Numbered from the stretch's first letter, positions 48,753-58,084 are shown. The stretch: 64,000 bases of DNA from an uncultured Eubacteriales bacterium (GCA_934438175.1 CAKSBH010000001.1:186001-250000), one strand, 5' to 3'. Notes: generated from the letters alone by a model not told the origin. A program made the numbers and translations.

Positions 48753-50474
48753 ATGCTTCGACGGTTTTTTCGCTATTTCCGGCCGCACCGCAAACTGGTG
48801 ATTTTGGATCTTGCGGCGGCGCTTCTGGCAAGTTTTTGCGAATTTTTATACCCGATTTTCACCCGGACAATGCTGTATACGCTGGTTCCGCAGCGGGCAC
48901 TGCAGGGGCTGCTGACGTATACAGCCGTGTTGCTTGCCGTATATCTTGTGCGCCTCGGTCTGCAATATTTTATGGTATATTACGGGCATCTGGTGGGTGT
49001 GCGGATTCAGGCGGATATGCGGCGGGAGCTGTTTTCGCATCTGCAGCGGCTTCCGTTTTCGTTTTACGACAACAACGAAACGGGCAACATCATGTCCCGC
49101 ATGATCAACGATCTGTTTGACATTTCCGAGCTGGCGCATCACGGTCCGGAGAATCTGTTTACTTCTGCCGTGACCTTTGTGGGCGCATTTGCATATCTGT
49201 CTTCTGTGAATCTCAAGTTGACGCTGATTATTTTTGCCGCCGTACCGATTCTTGTGTTCTTCTCTATGAAAATGCGCCGGCGTATGGAAGCGGCGTTTAT
49301 GGAAACAAAAAAAGAGGTGGGGGAGATCAACGCGACGCTGGAAAACAGTGTTTCCGGCATCCGGGTTGCCAAGGCATTTACAAATGAGGCGTATGAAAAA
49401 CAGAAATTCGAGCGGAACAACGCCGGGTTTGTGAAAGCCCGCGGCAGGGCTTACAAGACGATGGCGCAGTTTCAGGCGGGATCGGATTTTATTGTAGGGG
49501 CGCTGAATGTCCTGGTGCTGACTGCCGGCGGGATTCTGACGATGAACGGTGAAATTCTGTATCCGGATCTGATTGCGTTTATGCTGTTTGTCAACCTGTT
49601 CATTTCTCCCATTCGTGTTCTGGTGAATTTTATGGAGCAATATCAGGACGGCATGGCGGGATTCCGGAGGTATACGGAACTGATGGACGTGGCGGAAGAA
49701 GAGGAAGATGCGGCACCGGTTACGCTGAGTTCGGTGCGGGGCGAGATTGATTTTGAGGACGTTTCGTTCGGATACGGCGGGGGCGGCGACGTTCTGCGCG
49801 GGGTAGATCTGCATATCCCGGCGGGGACGACGTTGGCGCTGGTCGGTCCGTCCGGCGGCGGAAAAACGACGATCTGCCATCTGATTCCCCGTTTTTATCG
49901 GGCGGAAGCCGGAAAAATTCTGCTGGACGGCGTGGACATCAACCATCTTTCGCTGGATGCCCTGCGGCAGGCCGTGGGCATTGTGCAGCAGGATGTGTTT
50001 CTGTTCAACGGCACCATCCGGGAAAACATTGCTTACGGACGGCTGGGTGCTACGGAAGAGGAGATTATCGAGGCGGCGAAGGCGGCAAATCTGTACGATT
50101 TCATCGGCACGCTTCCCGACGGTCTGGATACGCATGTGGGAGAACGGGGGGTAAAGCTGTCCGGCGGGCAGAAACAGAGAATTTCCATTGCGCGGGTGTT
50201 TCTGAAAAATCCGCCGGTGCTGATTCTGGACGAGGCGACCAGCGCCCTGGATAATACGACCGAGGCATTGATTCAGGGTGCTCTGGACCGTCTTGCCAGG
50301 GGCAGGACGACTGTGGTGGTGGCTCATCGTCTTTCTACGGTGCGTTCGGCGGATGAGATTGCCGTGGTTTCGGAAGGTCTGATTCTGGAAAAAGGCACGC
50401 ATGACGAACTGATGAAAAAGGAGAATGGGGCGTATCGAACCCTGTATAATGCGCAGCTGCGCGGAAACGGATGA
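48753..50474 (+). CDS. ABC exporter half-transporter (membrane domain plus ATPase)
   Basis: 573 residues. Type IV exporter: six membrane segments in residues ~15-300, then ATPase with GPSGGGKTT Walker A, IVQQDVFLFNGTIRENIAYG (Q loop), LSGGQKQRISIARV signature, and LILDEATSALD Walker B. Homodimeric multidrug/lipid-exporter class (MsbA/BmrA-like); no partner gene is next to it, so a homodimer is likely. ATG 48753 is preferred because GGGGGAG lies 8 nt upstream. Confidence 0.92.
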   Translation: MLRRFFRYFRPHRKLVILDLAAALLASFCEFLYPIFTRTMLYTLVPQRALQGLLTYTAVLLAVYLVRLGLQYFMVYYGHLVGVRIQADMRRELFSHLQRLPFSFYDNNETGNIMSRMINDLFDISELAHHGPENLFTSAVTFVGAFAYLSSVNLKLTLIIFAAVPILVFFSMKMRRRMEAAFMETKKEVGEINATLENSVSGIRVAKAFTNEAYEKQKFERNNAGFVKARGRAYKTMAQFQAGSDFIVGALNVLVLTAGGILTMNGEILYPDLIAFMLFVNLFISPIRVLVNFMEQYQDGMAGFRRYTELMDVAEEEEDAAPVTLSSVRGEIDFEDVSFGYGGGGDVLRGVDLHIPAGTTLALVGPSGGGKTTICHLIPRFYRAEAGKILLDGVDINHLSLDALRQAVGIVQQDVFLFNGTIRENIAYGRLGATEEEIIEAAKAANLYDFIGTLPDGLDTHVGERGVKLSGGQKQRISIARVFLKNPPVLILDEATSALDNTTEALIQGALDRLARGRTTVVVAHRLSTVRSADEIAVVSEGLILEKGTHDELMKKENGAYRTLYNAQLRGNG

Positions 50475-50477
50475 ACA

Positions 50478-50517
50478 AAAGAGCCGGAAGAGAATGAAGT
50501 CTTCCGGCTCTTTCTTT
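50478..50517. terminator. Bidirectional terminator between ABC exporter and AraC gene
   Basis: AAAGAGCCGGAAGA / TCTTCCGGCTCTTT, 14-bp stem with T tracts on both sides. Confidence 0.92.
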
Positions 50518-50524
50518 GCAAAAA

Positions 50525-51286
50525 TTACAGAAGGATCTGATTGCGGTAATTGGTGGGGGAAACCTTCATGTTTCGCATGAAGTCCCGATTGAAGGTGCGG
50601 ATGGAGTCGAACCCGACGGCCTCGGAAATGATGGTAATGGGGAGATCGGTGTTGGTGAGAAGGTAGCACGCCTTTCCGACGCGGTAATCCGCGAGATAGG
50701 TGTGGAAGCCGACCCCGGTCTGTTTTTTGAAATAGCGGGAAAGGTAGGTGTAACTGCATCCGAACTGTCTGGCCGCATCGTGCAGCGAGCATTCGTCGGC
50801 GTAGTGAGCATCGATGTAAAGAAGAATGTCTTCAATGCGTTGTTTTCCGCCCTGAATGGGAACATCCCGGAGCGAAAGCGTTTGCTGCAGCTGATCGAAA
50901 GCCGCATAGAAAAACGCCTTGACGGAAAGAAGACGGTCGGAATGACAAAGTTTGTCTATTTCCGGATCCAGTTCGGCAATGGGGTGTTCCGGAATCTTTC
51001 CGTTCATGGCCGTATGAAATTCCGGAATGAATTCCGGGGAGCAGAGATAGATCTGTACCTGTGAGCGGGAGTCAACCGTGAACTGGTGGTATTGAAACGG
51101 AAAGATGACAACAACCTGTCCTTCTTGTGCAATTCCGTCTTTTTCGTCTACCCGTACCGATACGGTTCCCCGCAGAACCCGCAGAATCTCATAGGTGCGG
51201 TGAATGTGATAAGGATAGCGCATATCCGACGCGGTAATGATGCGGTAGAGAAGACTGTCCAACCCCCGAGCTTCGCCGTTTGCCAT
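50525..51286 (-). CDS. AraC family transcriptional regulator
   Basis: 253 residues. N-terminal cupin sensor (HIHRTYEILRVLRGTVSV; HQFTVDSRSQVQIYLC) and C-terminal double helix-turn-helix (LHDAARQFGCSYTYLSRYFKKQTG and TIISEAVGFDSIRTFNRDFMRNMKVSPTNYR; quoted in parts). Ligand unknown. ATG 51286 follows AAAGGAG. It is transcribed divergently from the lactate permease gene 132 bp away, so control of lctP is a reasonable guess. Confidence 0.9.
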   Translation of the reverse strand: MANGEARGLDSLLYRIITASDMRYPYHIHRTYEILRVLRGTVSVRVDEKDGIAQEGQVVVIFPFQYHQFTVDSRSQVQIYLCSPEFIPEFHTAMNGKIPEHPIAELDPEIDKLCHSDRLLSVKAFFYAAFDQLQQTLSLRDVPIQGGKQRIEDILLYIDAHYADECSLHDAARQFGCSYTYLSRYFKKQTGVGFHTYLADYRVGKACYLLTNTDLPITIISEAVGFDSIRTFNRDFMRNMKVSPTNYRNQILL

Positions 51287-51338
51287 GACTTTTTTCTCCT
51301 TTATGACAATTTTTGACTGGAAAAAGTGCAGATCCGAC

Positions 51339-51368
51339 TTGCTATGTACCGAAAGATTCTGTTATACT
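51339..51368 (+). promoter_or_regulatory. Promoter of lctP
   Basis: TTGCTA (51339-51344), 18-bp spacer, TATACT (51363-51368). The weak -35 box fits an activator-dependent promoter. Confidence 0.65.
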
Positions 51369-51418
51369 AAAAAATATAATTCAGAAAGCAGATTTTTAAC
51401 GAAAGGTCGTATTTTGGA

Positions 51419-53083
51419 ATGTACGCGTTGCTTGCCTGTATTCCTATTTTGCTGTGCGTTGTGATGATGGCGGTCTTCAACTGGCCTGCCAAGTACGCAT
51501 TGCCGATTTCCTGGTTTCTTGCCTGTCTGTTCGGCTTTTTCTTCTGGGAGATGGATTTCCGTTCTCTTGCCGCTTATTCCATTTCCGGCATTCTGAACTC
51601 CATTGACGTGTTGGTCACGATCGTGGGTGCCATCATCGTTATGAACACGCTGAAACGATCCGGTGCCATGTCTTCCATCAACAACGGATTCCGTTCCGTA
51701 AGCGGGGATGCCCGTGTGCAGGCATGCATTGTGGGATGGCTGTTTGTTTCGTTTCTGGAGGGTGCCGCCGGCTTCGGCAGTCCTGCCGCTCTTGCCGGTC
51801 CGCTGCTGGTCAGTCTCGGCTTTCCGCCGGTTGCCGCTGCCGCGGTTGCGTTGATTTGCGACAGTACGGCGGTTTCGTTCGGTGCCATCGGCACGCCGGT
51901 TTCACAGTCCATTGCCTGCCTGGGTCCGGAAATCGCCACCGCCGAGTTCAATCAGGCGTTTTCTGCGTGGACCGCCCTTCTGCACGCTGCCGGCGGTACG
52001 CTGATTCCGTTGATTGCCGTTGCGGTGATGTGTCGGTTCTTTACCAAAGAAAAATCGTGGAAGCCCGTTTGGGAGATTCTGCCGTTTGCGCTGTTCTCCG
52101 GAATCTGCTTCACACTGCCGTATACGCTGGTCGCCATTTTTCTCGGACACGAGTTTCCGACCGTTTTCGGGTCGCTGATCGGTCTGGTTGTGACGGTCCT
52201 TGCCGCAAGGAAAGGGTTCCTTGTGCCGAAAAATACCTGGAACTTCCCGCCGGAAAGTGAGTGGGATCTGACATGGAAGGCGAATCACGTGCCGGCTCCG
52301 ATGAAGCCGTCCAAGATGTCTCTGATCCGTGCCTGGATGCCGTATGCCATCATTGCCCTGACGCTTGTGATTACGCGGCTGCCCATTCCCGCCATCAAGA
52401 ATACTCTGCAGGGGAAGGGCGCGGCTTCCGCCGTTTTTGCCATTCAGTTCCCCGCCATCTTCGGCGTGGAGAACACGGCGTATACGCTGAAATGGGCATG
52501 GCTGCCGGGAACCGTGTTTATTCTGGTTGCGCTGCTCACTGTTTTCCTTCACAAGATGGAATGGAAAGAGGTTCGCTTAGCGTGGAAGGATACGCTTGAG
52601 CAGGTTGCCGGAGCCGCCGTTGCCGTGATCTTCGGGCTGGCGCTGGTCAACATCATGCGATATTCCGGCTCCAACGATGTGAATGCCGAAGGAATCAAAA
52701 GCATGATCTTTTACATTGCCGAGGCACTTTCCAATGCCGGTCAGACCGTGTATCTGGTGATTTCTCCGATCATCGGAAATCTCGGAGCTTTCGTTTCCGG
52801 CTCAAACACCGTATCCAATACCCTGTTTACCAACCTGCAGTACCAGTCCGGTATGAATCTCGGTCTTGGCGGTGTGATTACGGTGGCGCTGCAGACCATC
52901 GGCGGCGCGATCGGCAATATGATCTGCGTCAACAATGTGGTAGCTGCCTGCGCAACCGTCGGCACAAACGGAAAAGAAGGAAAAATCATCCGTGTGAATA
53001 TCATTCCTGCGGCAATTTATACCGCGCTGGTGGTCGTCGCGGTTCTGGTTCTTGTCAAGGGCTTCGGTTATATCCCCTGCTGA
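51419..53083 (+). CDS. lctP: L-lactate permease
   Basis: 554 residues, the LctP length, about 12-14 membrane segments. [20 protein letters not shown] is the diagnostic LctP motif; [16 protein letters not shown] and the C-terminal [22 protein letters not shown] are its second and third blocks. It imports lactate (or glycolate) with protons. No lactate dehydrogenase gene is nearby. Controlled perhaps by the AraC protein encoded divergently. Confidence 0.95.
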   Translation: MYALLACIPILLCVVMMAVFNWPAKYALPISWFLACLFGFFFWEMDFRSLAAYSISGILNSIDVLVTIVGAIIVMNTLKRSGAMSSINNGFRSVSGDARVQACIVGWLFVSFLEGAAGFGSPAALAGPLLVSLGFPPVAAAAVALICDSTAVSFGAIGTPVSQSIACLGPEIATAEFNQAFSAWTALLHAAGGTLIPLIAVAVMCRFFTKEKSWKPVWEILPFALFSGICFTLPYTLVAIFLGHEFPTVFGSLIGLVVTVLAARKGFLVPKNTWNFPPESEWDLTWKANHVPAPMKPSKMSLIRAWMPYAIIALTLVITRLPIPAIKNTLQGKGAASAVFAIQFPAIFGVENTAYTLKWAWLPGTVFILVALLTVFLHKMEWKEVRLAWKDTLEQVAGAAVAVIFGLALVNIMRYSGSNDVNAEGIKSMIFYIAEALSNAGQTVYLVISPIIGNLGAFVSGSNTVSNTLFTNLQYQSGMNLGLGGVITVALQTIGGAIGNMICVNNVVAACATVGTNGKEGKIIRVNIIPAAIYTALVVVAVLVLVKGFGYIPC

Positions 53084-53097
53084 AAAAACAAGGATCG

Positions 53098-53129
53098 GAT
53101 GGCAGAGCGTTCGCTCTGCCATCTTTTTT
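53098..53129 (+). terminator. Terminator of lctP
   Basis: GATGGCAGAGC / GCTCTGCCATC around GTTC, then TTTTTTG. Confidence 0.92.
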
Positions 53130-53131
53130 GT

Positions 53132-53998
53132 TTAACAGCAGTCCTTCCTTTCTGTCTTGACGGACAGATCTGCGATCGGGCTTTCCGTTACCGCACGCAG
53201 GGCGGCGACGGCGCATTCCAGTTCTGCATCGGTCGGCTCTTTTGTTGTGAATCTTTGTGCGACCGCCGAGGGAAGGAGCAGAATGCGGGCGGTTTGGTTG
53301 CGGTGTGTTTCCGTGTAGCGCATGGATTCATAGGTCAGCCCGACGGTCAGAAGCAGTGCGGCAACGAAGACGGTTTCCTGAAGCCATGCTTCCCAGGAAT
53401 CCGGGGTAAGCAGCAGAACCGCAAGGGACACAAAAAGAACGGAAACGGCAATCGTTGTTCCGCACCGGGGATGGATGCGGGATTGTGTGCGGGCATTGGC
53501 AATGGTGAGTTCTTTGCCGCTTTCGTAGGTATGAATGGCCTGATGCTCGGCTCCGTGATACCGTAAAAGCCGCCGGATGGGGGGCAGAAGCGAAAAGAAA
53601 AGCAGAGAAAACAGAAGAAGGATCAGTTTCGTGACCGTCACCCACGTTTCGGTGTGCGGATGGTGTAACGACTGCTGAAGCAACGGGGGCAAAAACGTTT
53701 CGGTTGCCCAATAGCCCGCGAGATTGATGCCGAAGAATGCACCCAGCGTCAGAAACGTAAAACACAGTGTGTTCAGAGAGCGGCGGAATACGCCCCACAG
53801 AACAATCAACGAAGCAAACAGCGACCGGATGCCACGGAGAAGGGGAAAGCGGGACAGCTTTCCTCCTTTTTTTGCGCGGATCTGCCAGGTCTGTACACAA
53901 ACGGTTCCGTCTTTTTTCCGCGTTGCCAGCGCAACCAGGCTGCCGCAACGCATCATCACACCGTTTGGTTGTGCCTGTCCGCCGACCGACGCCCTCAA
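53132..53998 (-). CDS. DUF1385 membrane protein
   Basis: 288 residues. Starts VGGQAQPNGVMMR (the family usually has GGQAVxEGVMMR), then four membrane segments; HGAEHQAIHTYESGKELT and RIHPRCGTTIAVSVLF are the DUF1385 motifs. TTG start at 53998 overlapping the DUF6472 stop (TTGA), with AGG upstream. In Clostridia these often lie beside prmC/prfA; here the neighbours differ. Function unknown. Confidence 0.83.
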   Translation of the reverse strand: MRASVGGQAQPNGVMMRCGSLVALATRKKDGTVCVQTWQIRAKKGGKLSRFPLLRGIRSLFASLIVLWGVFRRSLNTLCFTFLTLGAFFGINLAGYWATETFLPPLLQQSLHHPHTETWVTVTKLILLLFSLLFFSLLPPIRRLLRYHGAEHQAIHTYESGKELTIANARTQSRIHPRCGTTIAVSVLFVSLAVLLLTPDSWEAWLQETVFVAALLLTVGLTYESMRYTETHRNQTARILLLPSAVAQRFTTKEPTDAELECAVAALRAVTESPIADLSVKTERKDCC

Positions 53999-54189
53999 AT
54001 TTGTTTCCTCACGGCTTTGTATTCGTCGTAAAACGTGAAGTACGGGCAGGCATCCGTGTGAAACCGCAGATACCGTTCCGCGTCATCCTCGTCCAGGTTT
54101 ACGTTGCAGACGTAGCAGTCCGCTTCGTCGTCCCACTCAAAATGCAGGCAATTTTCGCAGTGGGACGACGGGTTTTTCTTTTTGATCAT
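53995..54189 (-). CDS. DUF6472-like small cysteine-containing protein
   Basis: 64 residues. HCENCLHFEWDDEADCYVCNVNLDEDD holds the C-x-x-C ... C-x-V-x-L-D-E-D pattern (key parts CENC, CYVCNV, LDEDD), followed by CPYF and DEYKAVRKQI. This is the DUF6472 family, widespread in Clostridia and often next to DUF1385 genes (from memory). Four cysteines suggest a metal site. ATG 54189 lies 1 nt after the stop of the upstream gene, so the operon is tightly coupled. Confidence 0.75.
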   Translation of the reverse strand: MIKKKNPSSHCENCLHFEWDDEADCYVCNVNLDEDDAERYLRFHTDACPYFTFYDEYKAVRKQI

Positions 54190-54190
54190 A

Positions 54191-55774
54191 TCAGTTGTCC
54201 TTATCCCAGTCCTGCCAAACGAGCGTGTCTTTTTCCCATTGTGTTTTTTCCAGGGAAGCGTTGACACGGATCTCGGCGTATTCCACGGTAAAGGCATCGC
54301 CGACGCAGGCGAGTTCCACGGTGTTGATGTTGTCGGCAAGCGTGAGATCCTCGATGGGGAACCAATAGCCCGTCCACTTGGTGTACGGGGTGACATCGCA
54401 GGTTCCTCTGCAGGTCAGCCGGACGGAATTGAAGTAGATGTCGAAGTCGGACGCGTCAACCTGTTGTTTGGTGTCGCTCTTTGCTCCGAGAATGAGATAC
54501 GCTTTGCTTCCCTCCGGGATTCTGCCGCAGCGAAGGCGGATCTGACGGTAGGTGAAGTTGTTTTCGGCATGCCACGGAAGCTGAGAGAGCTTCGGTGTTT
54601 CCCATTCGTTTTCAATGTCATGCCAGGTGATGACGTGACGGCGGGGGGCATGGATTGCGGTTTCCGGCTCTCCGGCATTTTTCATCAGCAGCTGATAGTT
54701 TTCTTCCTGGTACAGCGGGAAGACCCAGTCGCGGCTGTAGTCCACCTCGGTGGGACGCATATGGTTGTAGAAATAGGTGAAATCCGCGCCGGCAGAGCGA
54801 TAGGCAGCGGCGGCGCCCAGGTCGGTTTCGTGGGTGTTGAGATAATACCATCTGCCGTGCGGATGCACACGCAGAATCAGTTCCTGTACGGCGGCGACCT
54901 GAACCCCGTACGGCTCCAGAATCTGTTTCCACACTTCAATGGGAACGTCGTTGTCGGTGGTCTCCCAGCGGGCTCCTACGGCAAGTGTGTCCAAAAGATG
55001 TTCTTTTGCGTAGGTGAAGAGATCGAATCCCTGGTAATACATCTGATGGGGGAGAGGACCGAGCTTCATGCCAAGCAGAATGCGGTGTCCGCGCTTCTTC
55101 TCAAACCGGTCGCACAGGGCGCGGACCTCCCGTACAAAGTCGGTCATGATGCCCATGTTCTTGTATTCCCAGCCGGGCTTGAAACAGAACATTTCCCGCA
55201 TGAAGTCCATTTCCACGCCGTCGGCATCGTAACGTTCCAGGGCTTCGTTCATGTAGGCAAGCATTTCGTCGCGGACTGCCTTCTCACCGTAGTCCAGTGT
55301 ACGGGCGAAATAACCGTCTGGTGCATGATGGCGGATGCGGTACAGTTCGGGATGCTCCTTCCAGAAACTTATGAGCATGGAATCGTTGTGTTCTGCAATT
55401 CCGTGTACGTCATTCATGCGAAACGAGAGCCACGGGCGTACGCCGATCTCACGGAACCGGCGGATCCAGAACGAAAACGGGTCAAATCCGTCACGGATAA
55501 ATGTGTTGTAATAGGGATTGCATTCGCCTTCGGCAGCGGGATTGTCGCAGTAACTTTCCCGGATCTTCGAAGGATAGACCGAGCGCAGAAAATTGACGTT
55601 GATCAGAAAATCGGTCAGTTGTGTGCCGCGGTACTGATCGACAAAACGCGCCTCGGTTTCTTCGGTGAGTGCGAAATCCGGACCCTTATGGGCAGCGGAC
55701 TCTCCGAAGTGATGGTTGACGTCTTCGTTGAACATGATGCCGATGTGCGGCTTTTCGGTGGACGGACGGTTCAT
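54191..55774 (-). CDS. Glycoside-hydrolase-like TIM-barrel protein with C-terminal beta domain
   Basis: 527 residues, no signal peptide visible, so probably cytoplasmic. Residues ~10-370 suggest a (beta/alpha)8 barrel: GIMFNEDVNHHFG at the start, WLSFRMNDVHG, YDADGVEMDFMREMF with the DG-x-E-x-D motif of family 10-like glycosidases, and LGMKLGPLPHQMYYQGFD. The C-terminal ~130 residues are beta-rich (FTYRQIRLRCGRIPEGS), like a carbohydrate-binding domain. I cannot assign a numbered GH family. ATG 55774 follows AAAGGAG. First gene of an operon with DUF6472 and DUF1385. Confidence 0.65.
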   Translation of the reverse strand: MNRPSTEKPHIGIMFNEDVNHHFGESAAHKGPDFALTEETEARFVDQYRGTQLTDFLINVNFLRSVYPSKIRESYCDNPAAEGECNPYYNTFIRDGFDPFSFWIRRFREIGVRPWLSFRMNDVHGIAEHNDSMLISFWKEHPELYRIRHHAPDGYFARTLDYGEKAVRDEMLAYMNEALERYDADGVEMDFMREMFCFKPGWEYKNMGIMTDFVREVRALCDRFEKKRGHRILLGMKLGPLPHQMYYQGFDLFTYAKEHLLDTLAVGARWETTDNDVPIEVWKQILEPYGVQVAAVQELILRVHPHGRWYYLNTHETDLGAAAAYRSAGADFTYFYNHMRPTEVDYSRDWVFPLYQEENYQLLMKNAGEPETAIHAPRRHVITWHDIENEWETPKLSQLPWHAENNFTYRQIRLRCGRIPEGSKAYLILGAKSDTKQQVDASDFDIYFNSVRLTCRGTCDVTPYTKWTGYWFPIEDLTLADNINTVELACVGDAFTVEYAEIRVNASLEKTQWEKDTLVWQDWDKDN

Positions 55775-55813
55775 GCGGAGAAACTCCTTTGATAAAAAAA
55801 ATTCAAAATGCAG

Positions 55814-55842
55814 TAGACAAACCCCGGTTTCCGATGTATAAT
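55814..55842 (+). promoter_or_regulatory. Promoter of the PnuC-like gene (face to face with the next one)
   Basis: TAGACA (55814-55819), 17-bp spacer, TATAAT (55837-55842); transcript would start near 55849 and go right through the opposite promoter. Confidence 0.75.
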
Positions 55843-55861
55843 AGGGAAGTCTGTCGTATTC

Positions 55862-55890
55862 AGTATAGCACAATGTTCCGGTGTTTACAA
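55862..55890 (-). promoter_or_regulatory. Promoter of the glycosidase-like operon (face to face)
   Basis: Minus strand TTGTAA (55885-55890), 17-bp spacer, TATACT (55862-55867); transcript would start near 55855 and go left through the opposite promoter. Confidence 0.72.
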
Positions 55891-55944
55891 GAGATGCAGA
55901 CGGAAAACGCAAAATTTTATACTACGAAAGGAAGGGCTTTCCCT

Positions 55945-57114
55945 ATGAAAAAATCCTTCGGCAGCAAATGCCGGGATCTGTGGAACTATTTCTCGCTTTA
56001 TGAGAAAATCTGGTTTTTTTCCATCCTGATTCTTGCCATCGTGTTTACGTTTCTTTTTCCGGAGACCGATGACCCGACTTATACCGTGACGTTTGATAAG
56101 GAAGCGTATCACATCGAACAGTCGGAGGGCGGGGGCGCGCGGATGGATTTCACCGGAACGGAAAGCGCTTTTGTCATTACCGGAATTACCGTGAACGGCG
56201 AAGAGATTGACCTGGGCTACGAGGAATATACCGTATCTCCCGAGCATGAGGAAACGCTGATCTTCCGCTTGCCGGATACCGTGAGCGCGGATGACGTGAT
56301 TACCTTGGAGTGCCTGCCCGACGGGGACGGAACGGCTTTTTCCGTGGCTTTGTTTGACGGGCAGGGCCGACGGCTTTTTGCGGGAAGTGTGGACCTTCTG
56401 ACCGAGGGAGGCACCGGATTTTCCGTGACGGAAAATCCGCCGCAATATATGGTGCCCGTTGCCGTTATCACCGGGTTGTATCTGCTGGACGTGATTACCA
56501 ACGTCGCCTGTGAGCTGCTGATTTCCAAACAGAGCAAGTGGAACTTCATCGTTTCTCTCGTGGTTGAGGTGGTGGAGATTCTGATCTGCATTCTGTGTAT
56601 GTATCGCTTTGCCACGCTTGCCACGACCTTCCTGTTCTGGATTCCGTGCGATATTATCAGCTTCATCGTATGGCAGCGGCATCCCGACCGGAAGAATAAG
56701 GAAGTGACGGTGGTAAAAAAGCTGAAGCCGTGGCAGGATATTGTTTTGGTGGCGGGAATTCTGGTGTGGACAGCGGTCGTGGGCTATGCCCTGACGTTTA
56801 TCGATGTCCCGGGCGGAATTTTTGCCAATGCCAACAACGTGATGCTGAAAAACATCGTTTGCTATCTTGATGCGTGCGCTTCTGCCGTCGGAATTGCCAA
56901 CGGGGTGTTTATTCTGCTCCGTTACCGGGAACAGTGGATTGCCTGGTACATCGTTGCCATTCTGGAAACGATCATCAACATCCTGGCGGGACAGTGGATT
57001 CTGCTGGTTCTGAAAGCGGGCTATCTCACCAACACCACGTACGGCTATATCAAGTGGTCAAACTATATCAAGAGTCATCCGCAGGAACTTTCTGCGGGCA
57101 AGAACGGAAACTGA
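55945..57114 (+). CDS. PnuC-like membrane transporter with an extra extracytoplasmic domain
   Basis: 389 residues. First membrane segment at ~20-38, then a polar ~120-residue domain (about 42-165) that is outside the membrane by topology, then about seven membrane segments. The C-terminal part NGVFILLRYREQWIAWYIV and YLTNTTYGYIKWSNY match the PnuC vitamin-precursor transporter block (RY-x-EQWI-x-W, YGY-x-x-W). PnuC relatives carry nicotinamide riboside or other vitamins; a normal PnuC is about 240 aa and lacks this outer domain. ATG 55945 follows AAAGGAAGGG; the frame upstream crosses the promoter. Confidence 0.72.
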   Translation: MKKSFGSKCRDLWNYFSLYEKIWFFSILILAIVFTFLFPETDDPTYTVTFDKEAYHIEQSEGGGARMDFTGTESAFVITGITVNGEEIDLGYEEYTVSPEHEETLIFRLPDTVSADDVITLECLPDGDGTAFSVALFDGQGRRLFAGSVDLLTEGGTGFSVTENPPQYMVPVAVITGLYLLDVITNVACELLISKQSKWNFIVSLVVEVVEILICILCMYRFATLATTFLFWIPCDIISFIVWQRHPDRKNKEVTVVKKLKPWQDIVLVAGILVWTAVVGYALTFIDVPGGIFANANNVMLKNIVCYLDACASAVGIANGVFILLRYREQWIAWYIVAILETIINILAGQWILLVLKAGYLTNTTYGYIKWSNYIKSHPQELSAGKNGN

Positions 57115-57126
57115 AAAAAACCAGAG

Positions 57127-57168
57127 ACACGGGCGACCATGCACAGGGTCGCCCGTGTCCGTTTTTTG
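57127..57168 (+). terminator. Terminator of the PnuC-like gene
   Basis: ACACGGGCGACC / GGTCGCCCGTGT perfect 12-bp stem then CCGTTTTTTG. Confidence 0.92.
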
Positions 57169-57175
57169 ATCCCGT

Positions 57176-57184
57176 CATATACTG
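57176..57184 (+). promoter_or_regulatory. Weak candidate for a mother-cell sigma -10 element before dpaA
   Basis: CATATACTG resembles the sigma-K -10 pattern CATAnnnTA in 8 of its fixed-plus-free positions. It is the only promoter-like word between the upstream terminator and dpaA, with no sigma-A boxes. Low confidence. Confidence 0.3.
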
Positions 57185-57218
57185 GAAAAGAACGGAGCAG
57201 TGAAACGGAGGCGACGGA

Positions 57219-58064
57219 ATGAGAACCGAACAAAAAATTGCCATTCTGGGGGGAGACACCCGCCAGCTGTTCGCCGCAGAAGTGCTGAGACAAAAGGGCT
57301 TTTCCGTGGCTCTGTACGGCTTTGCGGAAACGGAATCTTTCCGGCTGCCTGCGTCGGCAGAAACTCCCGAAGAGGCGTTGCGGGATGCGGATGCGGTACT
57401 TCTTCCGCTTCCGTACCGGAAGGGAGACGTGCTGAATATGCCGTTTTCTCCGGTGCCGATGCGGGTGGACGATCTGATCCGCATTCTGCCGGACGGAATC
57501 CCTGTTTTTGCGGGGAAAGCGGATGACCGTCTTCCCGCCGGGGTGATGGATTACAACGCTGAGGAAGCATTCCAGATCCGCAATGCCGTTCCTTCGGCGG
57601 AGGGTGCGATCCGGGTGGCAATGGAGCAGATGGACCGGACGCTGTGCGGGGCTGTGTGCCTGGTTGTGGGTGCCGGACGCATCGGGCGGCATCTCGCCGT
57701 TTTGCTGCGAGCGTTCGGGGCGGAGGTTTTTCTGTCTTCCCGGAAGGAGGAGGATTTGGCGAAGACCGAAGCCCTTGGCCTGCATGCAATCCGGACCGAT
57801 GCGATTGCCGGGATTGTCGGGCAGGCGGATGTTGTGTTCAACACCGTTCCCGCACCGGTCGTGACCCGTGAGGTCGTTGGAAATATGAGAAAACAGACCC
57901 CGATCATCGATCTGGCATCCGGAGCCGGAGGTGCGGATGCGGAAGCGGCAGCGGAGGCGGGAATCCGAGTGGTTCATGCACTCGGTCTTCCCGGAAAATT
58001 TACGCCACGCTCTGCCGGAGAGGCGGTTGCCGATACGGTCTGCCGTCTTTTTGAGAATCTGTAA
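57219..58064 (+). CDS. dpaA: Dipicolinate synthase subunit A
   Basis: 281 residues, close to SpoVFA of Bacillus. N-terminal domain AILGGDTRQLFAAEVL and LLPLPYRKG; then a dehydrogenase Rossmann core with CLVVGAGRIGRHLA, FLSSRKEEDLAKTEALG, VFNTVPAPVV, IDLASGAGG and ALGLPGKFTPRSAGEAV, all typical of DpaA. With DpaB it makes dipicolinic acid from dihydrodipicolinate in the mother cell during sporulation. Ribosome binding site GGAGG. Its presence shows a sporulating lineage. Confidence 0.95.
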   Translation: MRTEQKIAILGGDTRQLFAAEVLRQKGFSVALYGFAETESFRLPASAETPEEALRDADAVLLPLPYRKGDVLNMPFSPVPMRVDDLIRILPDGIPVFAGKADDRLPAGVMDYNAEEAFQIRNAVPSAEGAIRVAMEQMDRTLCGAVCLVVGAGRIGRHLAVLLRAFGAEVFLSSRKEEDLAKTEALGLHAIRTDAIAGIVGQADVVFNTVPAPVVTREVVGNMRKQTPIIDLASGAGGADAEAAAEAGIRVVHALGLPGKFTPRSAGEAVADTVCRLFENL

Positions 58065-58084
58065 GAGAAAGGAAACCAAACAAT

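Noticed and set aside
48846..50792. 648-codon open frame on the minus strand
   Set aside because: Antisense to the ABC exporter and crosses a strong bidirectional terminator.
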